Origin: Pseudomonas sp. EpS/L25
GTDB taxonomy: Bacteria > Pseudomonadota > Gammaproteobacteria > Pseudomonadales > Pseudomonadaceae
DNA length: 64,000 bases
NCBI RefSeq assembly: GCF_001512295.1
Contig: NZ_LNUP01000011.1
Location: 627,781 to 691,780, forward strand
Direction of reading: 5' to 3'
The notes under the pieces are model-generated. The model had not been told where the DNA came from and did not search any database. It was given only the letters and a program-made list of their open reading frames with translations. Each line of letters starts with the position of its first letter. The first letter of the stretch is position 1. Of this stretch, positions 60,973-64,000 are shown piece by piece. The position numbers were made by a program, and so were the translations under genes.

Positions 60973-60999
60973 CTGATAACGATCGTCTTTTTGTATCAG
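60973..60999. promoter_or_regulatory. Candidate operator in the LysR/SDR divergent promoter
   Basis: CTGATA (60973-60978) and TATCAG (60994-60999) are perfect inverted arms. ACGATCGT inside them is itself a palindrome. The position midway between the divergent starts suits a LysR site. Confidence 0.45.
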
Positions 61000-61045
61000 C
61001 CGGAAAGATCTAAAGTCCAGCGAAACGGCGATGGATAGGTGTCTC

Positions 61046-61822
61046 ATGTCTCGGACGATGATAGGTCAGGTAGCTTTGGTCAGCGGTGTCGGCAGTGCTG
61101 CCGGCATCGGCCTCGCCTGCGCACGGCGCCTGGGCACGGCCGGGGCGAAACTGATCGTCACCGCCAGCAGCGCACGGGTTGCCGAGCGGGTGGCGGAGTT
61201 GCGCGCCGCGGGCTTCACCGTCGAGGGCCGAGCGCTGGACCTCACCGAAGAAGCGGCGGTCCTGGAGTTCGCCCGCTGGGCCGAAGAGCGCTGGGGCCGG
61301 ATCGATGTCCTGGTGAACAACGCCGGGATGGCCATGCAGGGTAGCCCCGAGCCCCTGGTCGAATTGGCCCGGATGAGTCTCGCCGACTGGAATCTGTCGC
61401 TGGCGCGCAATCTCACGACGACCTTTCTGCTCACCCGCGCCGTGCTGCCCGGCATGCAGCAACGGCGTTATGGCCGCATCGTCCACGTCAGCTCGGCCAC
61501 CGGCATTCGGGCGGGCAACGTAGGGGAGGCCGCCTACAGCGCGGCCAAGGCCGCCATGGTCGGCCTGAACATGAGCCTGGCGCTGGAGGTGGCGGGCCAG
61601 GGCATCACGGTGAACGCCGTGGCGCCCGGCTGGATCGCCACCGAGTCCAGCCTGCCGGAAGAGCTGTGGGCGGCGACCCGCGTTCCCGTGGGCCGCGCTG
61701 GCCGTCCCGCCGAGGTCGCGGCGGCGGTGGCCTTCCTGGCCTCAGCGGAGGCGAGCTACATCACCGGCGAATGCCTGGTGGTGGACGGCGGCAACAGCCG
61801 CATCGAAAACAAGGGAGCCTGA
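61046..61822 (+). CDS. Short-chain dehydrogenase/reductase 1
   Basis: A 258-residue SDR. The cofactor motif is SGVGSAAGIGLA, the NNAG element is VNNAGMAM, catalytic Ser is in VHVSSATG, and YSAAK is the Tyr-Lys pair. Start ATG 61046 is preferred over 61031 because AGGT lies eight bases upstream. It is the first gene of an operon whose third gene is an aminotransferase. The substrate is likely a hydroxy- or keto-amino compound; unproven. Confidence 0.9.
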   Translation: MSRTMIGQVALVSGVGSAAGIGLACARRLGTAGAKLIVTASSARVAERVAELRAAGFTVEGRALDLTEEAAVLEFARWAEERWGRIDVLVNNAGMAMQGSPEPLVELARMSLADWNLSLARNLTTTFLLTRAVLPGMQQRRYGRIVHVSSATGIRAGNVGEAAYSAAKAAMVGLNMSLALEVAGQGITVNAVAPGWIATESSLPEELWAATRVPVGRAGRPAEVAAAVAFLASAEASYITGECLVVDGGNSRIENKGA

Positions 61823-61823
61823 C

Positions 61824-62579
61824 ATGCAAGCTGTCGTCTTGATCAGCGGCGTCCTGGGGGGCATCGGCCAGGCCGTAGCCGAGCAGTTCGTGCGCGGTGG
61901 CTGGCAGGTCTTCGGCATCGACCGCGATGGCGCGGCGTTGGCGGCTCGCCAGGCCGGGGGCCAACTGGCTGGCTACCATGCCGCCGATCTGCGCCAAGTC
62001 GGCACGACCCAGGACGTGGTCGCGGCCGCGCTGGCCACCCTGGGCCGGCTCGACGCCCTGGTCAATTGCGCTGGCGTCTGGCGCGAAGGCCCGGCGGAGA
62101 CCTTCAGCGAGGAAGACTTCGACCTGGTGCTGGACGTCAACCTCAAGGCCAGTTTCTTCCTCTGCGCCGCGGCCATCCCCGCCTTGCGCGACACCCGCGG
62201 CGCCATCGTCAACCTCAGCAGCGACGCCGGGCGCCAGGGCAACCGCAACGCCGCCGTCTATTGCGCCAGCAAGGGCGCGGTGACCCTGATGACCAAGGCC
62301 CTGGCGCTGGACCTGGCCCCCAGCGGCGTGCGCTGCAACAGCATCTCTCCAGGCGACGTAGCCACGCCGATGCTGAGCTTCCAGGCGGAGCGCTACGGCA
62401 ACGGCGATCCCGCCGGTTATCTGCAAGACCTGCTCGCCAAGTATCCCCAGGGTGAGAGCGCGACCTTCATCCAACCCGAGGAAGTCGCCGAACTGGCCTT
62501 CTTCCTTTGCCAGCCCGCCGCCCGCTCCATCACCGGCGCGGACCTGGCCATAGATCGTGGTATCTCGGCCGGCCACTGA
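61824..62579 (+). CDS. Short-chain dehydrogenase/reductase 2
   Basis: A 251-residue SDR with ISGVLGGIGQAVAEQF, VNCAGVW, IVNLSSDAG and the YCASK catalytic pair. It begins one base after the first SDR gene. Two non-identical SDRs in tandem suggest consecutive redox steps or opposite stereochemistry on one substrate. Confidence 0.9.
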   Translation: MQAVVLISGVLGGIGQAVAEQFVRGGWQVFGIDRDGAALAARQAGGQLAGYHAADLRQVGTTQDVVAAALATLGRLDALVNCAGVWREGPAETFSEEDFDLVLDVNLKASFFLCAAAIPALRDTRGAIVNLSSDAGRQGNRNAAVYCASKGAVTLMTKALALDLAPSGVRCNSISPGDVATPMLSFQAERYGNGDPAGYLQDLLAKYPQGESATFIQPEEVAELAFFLCQPAARSITGADLAIDRGISAGH

Positions 62580-62619
62580 GCCGGACGAACCCTTCATCCA
62601 ACCTCGGAGACCTAGCGTC

Positions 62620-64000
62620 ATGACCACCAGTGGCATCAGCGAAGCGGCAGTCACAGCCTTCACCACCCGCGAGCGCGAGCGTTTCCTCGCGCAGAACCCC
62701 AAATCCCGCGTCCTCGCCGAGCGTGCCCGGCATTCCCTGTTCGGCGGGGTGCCAATGCACTGGATGAGCGACTGGTCGATGCCCAGCGCGCTGTTCGTCA
62801 GCCATGCCCAGGGCGCCCGCTTCCATGACGTCGACGGCCATGAGTACGTCGACTTCTGCCTGGGCGACACCGGCAGCATGTTCGGCCACTCGCCCGTACC
62901 CATCGCCCGCGCGCTAGCGGAGCAGGGCGCTCGCGGCCTGACCACCATGCTGCCAGGCGAGGACGCGATAGTGGCTGGCGAACTGCTCGCCGAGCGCTTC
63001 GGCCTGCCGTTCTGGCAGGTGGCGGCCACCGCCACCGATGCCAACCGCTATGTGATCCGCTGGGCGCGGGCCATCACCAATCGCAAGATGCTGCTGGTGT
63101 TCGACGGCTGCTACCACGGCACCGTCGACGACGTCATGGTGCGCTACCAGGACGGCCGCACCGTGCATCGCGGTGGGTTGATCGGTCAGGCCAGCAATCT
63201 GGCCGAGACCAGTCGCGCCGTGCCCTTCAACGACCTGGCGGCGCTGGAAGCGGCCCTGGCCCAGGGTGACGTCGCCGCGCTGCTCTGCGAACCGGCCATG
63301 ACCAACATTGGCATGGTGTTGCCCGAGCCGGGCTTCATGGAGCAGGTTCGTGCCCTGACCCGCAAGTACGGCACCCTGCTGATCATCGACGAAACCCATA
63401 CCCTGTCCACCGGTCCCGGTGGCTGCACCCGCGCCTGGAACCTGCAGCCGGACTTCATCACCTTCGGCAAGCCCATCGCTGGCGGCGTGGCCTGCTCGGC
63501 CTACGGCTGCAGCTATGAAATGGCCCAGGCCATGCGCCTCGCGCAGCAGCACGCCAGCGAGACCAGCCATGGTCATGGGCACAGTGGCATGGGCACCACC
63601 CTGTCGGCCAACGCCCTGGCCATGCACTGCCTGAGGGTCAACCTGGAAGAGGTGATGACCTCCGCCGCCTACGACCTGATGCTGCCGCTGGCCGCGCGTC
63701 TCGCCGCTGGCCTGCGCCAGCTGATCGCCCGCCACGGTCTGGCCTGGTCGGTGACCGAGCTGGGCGCCCGCTGCGAATTCCAGTTCTGCGTCACCCCGCC
63801 CAAGACCGGCGCCCAGGCCGAGGCGGCCTTCCACGATAGCCTGCAGCAGGCGCTGCACCTCTATCTGATCAACCGCGGCATCCTCATCACGCCGTTCCAC
63901 AACATGACCCTGTGCTGCCCGGATACCACCGCGGCCGATGTCGATCGCCTCATCGCCACCCTGGATGATGCCCTGACCGAATTGCTGGCCGTGCCCGGCG
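62620..64000 (+). CDS. Class III PLP aminotransferase (3' end beyond window)
   Basis: An open frame from ATG 62620 that is still open at the window end (460 codons seen). The family resembles glutamate-1-semialdehyde aminomutase and related transaminases: LFGGVPMHWMSDW, FDGCYHGTVDDV, LLIIDETHTL with the cofactor Asp, and FITFGKPIAGGVA with the Schiff-base Lys. It follows the two SDR genes by 40 bp and probably provides or removes an amino group in the same pathway. Confidence 0.9.
   Translation, partial: MTTSGISEAAVTAFTTRERERFLAQNPKSRVLAERARHSLFGGVPMHWMSDWSMPSALFVSHAQGARFHDVDGHEYVDFCLGDTGSMFGHSPVPIARALAEQGARGLTTMLPGEDAIVAGELLAERFGLPFWQVAATATDANRYVIRWARAITNRKMLLVFDGCYHGTVDDVMVRYQDGRTVHRGGLIGQASNLAETSRAVPFNDLAALEAALAQGDVAALLCEPAMTNIGMVLPEPGFMEQVRALTRKYGTLLIIDETHTLSTGPGGCTRAWNLQPDFITFGKPIAGGVACSAYGCSYEMAQAMRLAQQHASETSHGHGHSGMGTTLSANALAMHCLRVNLEEVMTSAAYDLMLPLAARLAAGLRQLIARHGLAWSVTELGARCEFQFCVTPPKTGAQAEAAFHDSLQQALHLYLINRGILITPFHNMTLCCPDTTAADVDRLIATLDDALTELLAVPG

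Noticed and set aside
1-64000. CRISPR arrays, tRNA or rRNA genes
   Set aside because: No regularly spaced direct repeats, cloverleaf-like segments or rRNA-like conserved stretches were seen while reading the window.

Overview
The window is high-GC DNA with dense, mostly ATGA-overlapping operons, FecI/FecR-TonB iron signalling, Tat-exported ABC binding proteins and many LysR/AraC/Lrp regulators. This fits a Pseudomonas chromosome, possibly of the P. oryzihabitans/psychrotolerans type; that placement is inferred from gene style, not from a marker gene. No rRNA, tRNA or CRISPR array was seen. Most of the window codes for uptake and catabolism of nitrogenous compounds. Three patches have foreign or decayed character: about 24.87-27.45 kb, 28.77-28.93 kb and 39.8-42.3 kb.

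Layout. 1-204: C-terminus of an unrecognised gene. 239-8450: an AraC regulator divergent from an operon with an AhpD-like protein, an acyl-CoA-dehydrogenase-like flavoprotein and two complete nitrate/sulfonate/taurine-type ABC importers. 8477-13135: GNAT acetyltransferase, aldehyde dehydrogenase, HAD hydrolase and an amine-oxidising flavoprotein, closed by a strong terminator. 13583-22987: eight coupled genes encoding a dipeptide/opine-type ABC importer, a three-part 2Fe-2S/FAD/FAD dehydrogenase resembling HcnABC or opine oxidase, and an ArgE-like deacylase. 23005-24876: GhrA-like reductase divergent from a bicupin protein. 25383-27146: a low-GC family PL4 rhamnogalacturonan lyase between IS/MITE remnants. 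27501-31821: Lrp regulator, a HAD protein lacking its catalytic Asp, gabT and gabD. 31965-35959: LysR plus a DSD1-type PLP enzyme, RidA and aldehyde dehydrogenase. 35965-39627: LysR, a PPOX-FNR-ferredoxin fusion and a GST.

39811-42287 is the wreck of an Rhs locus: an Rhs C-terminal toxin module with one frameshift, its AT-rich immunity gene, a second orphan immunity-like gene, and two decayed copies of the same secreted protein gene. 42341-50055 is an eight-gene operon (fused permease-ATPase, PhyH dioxygenase, solute-binding protein, class II aldolase, flavin monooxygenase, RidA-like protein without the active-site Arg, DUF1028 and ArgE-like deacylase), divergent from a LysR gene at 50447. 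Its substrate cannot be read from the sequence, and it is one of the two best candidates for an undescribed pathway.

51506-59958 is a cell-surface-signalling iron system: ECF sigma, FecR, TonB receptor, ABC importer and FhuF reductase, without siderophore synthesis genes. 60062-64000 holds a LysR divergent from two short-chain dehydrogenases and a class III aminotransferase that runs off the window.

The most unusual non-coding signal is a promoter-like element with fixed internal spacing. It lies upstream of the HAD-oxidase pair (10984-11079), the ABC-dehydrogenase operon (13391-13486) and the bicupin gene (24046-24113), with a weaker candidate before gabT. This suggests that these separate units form one regulon.
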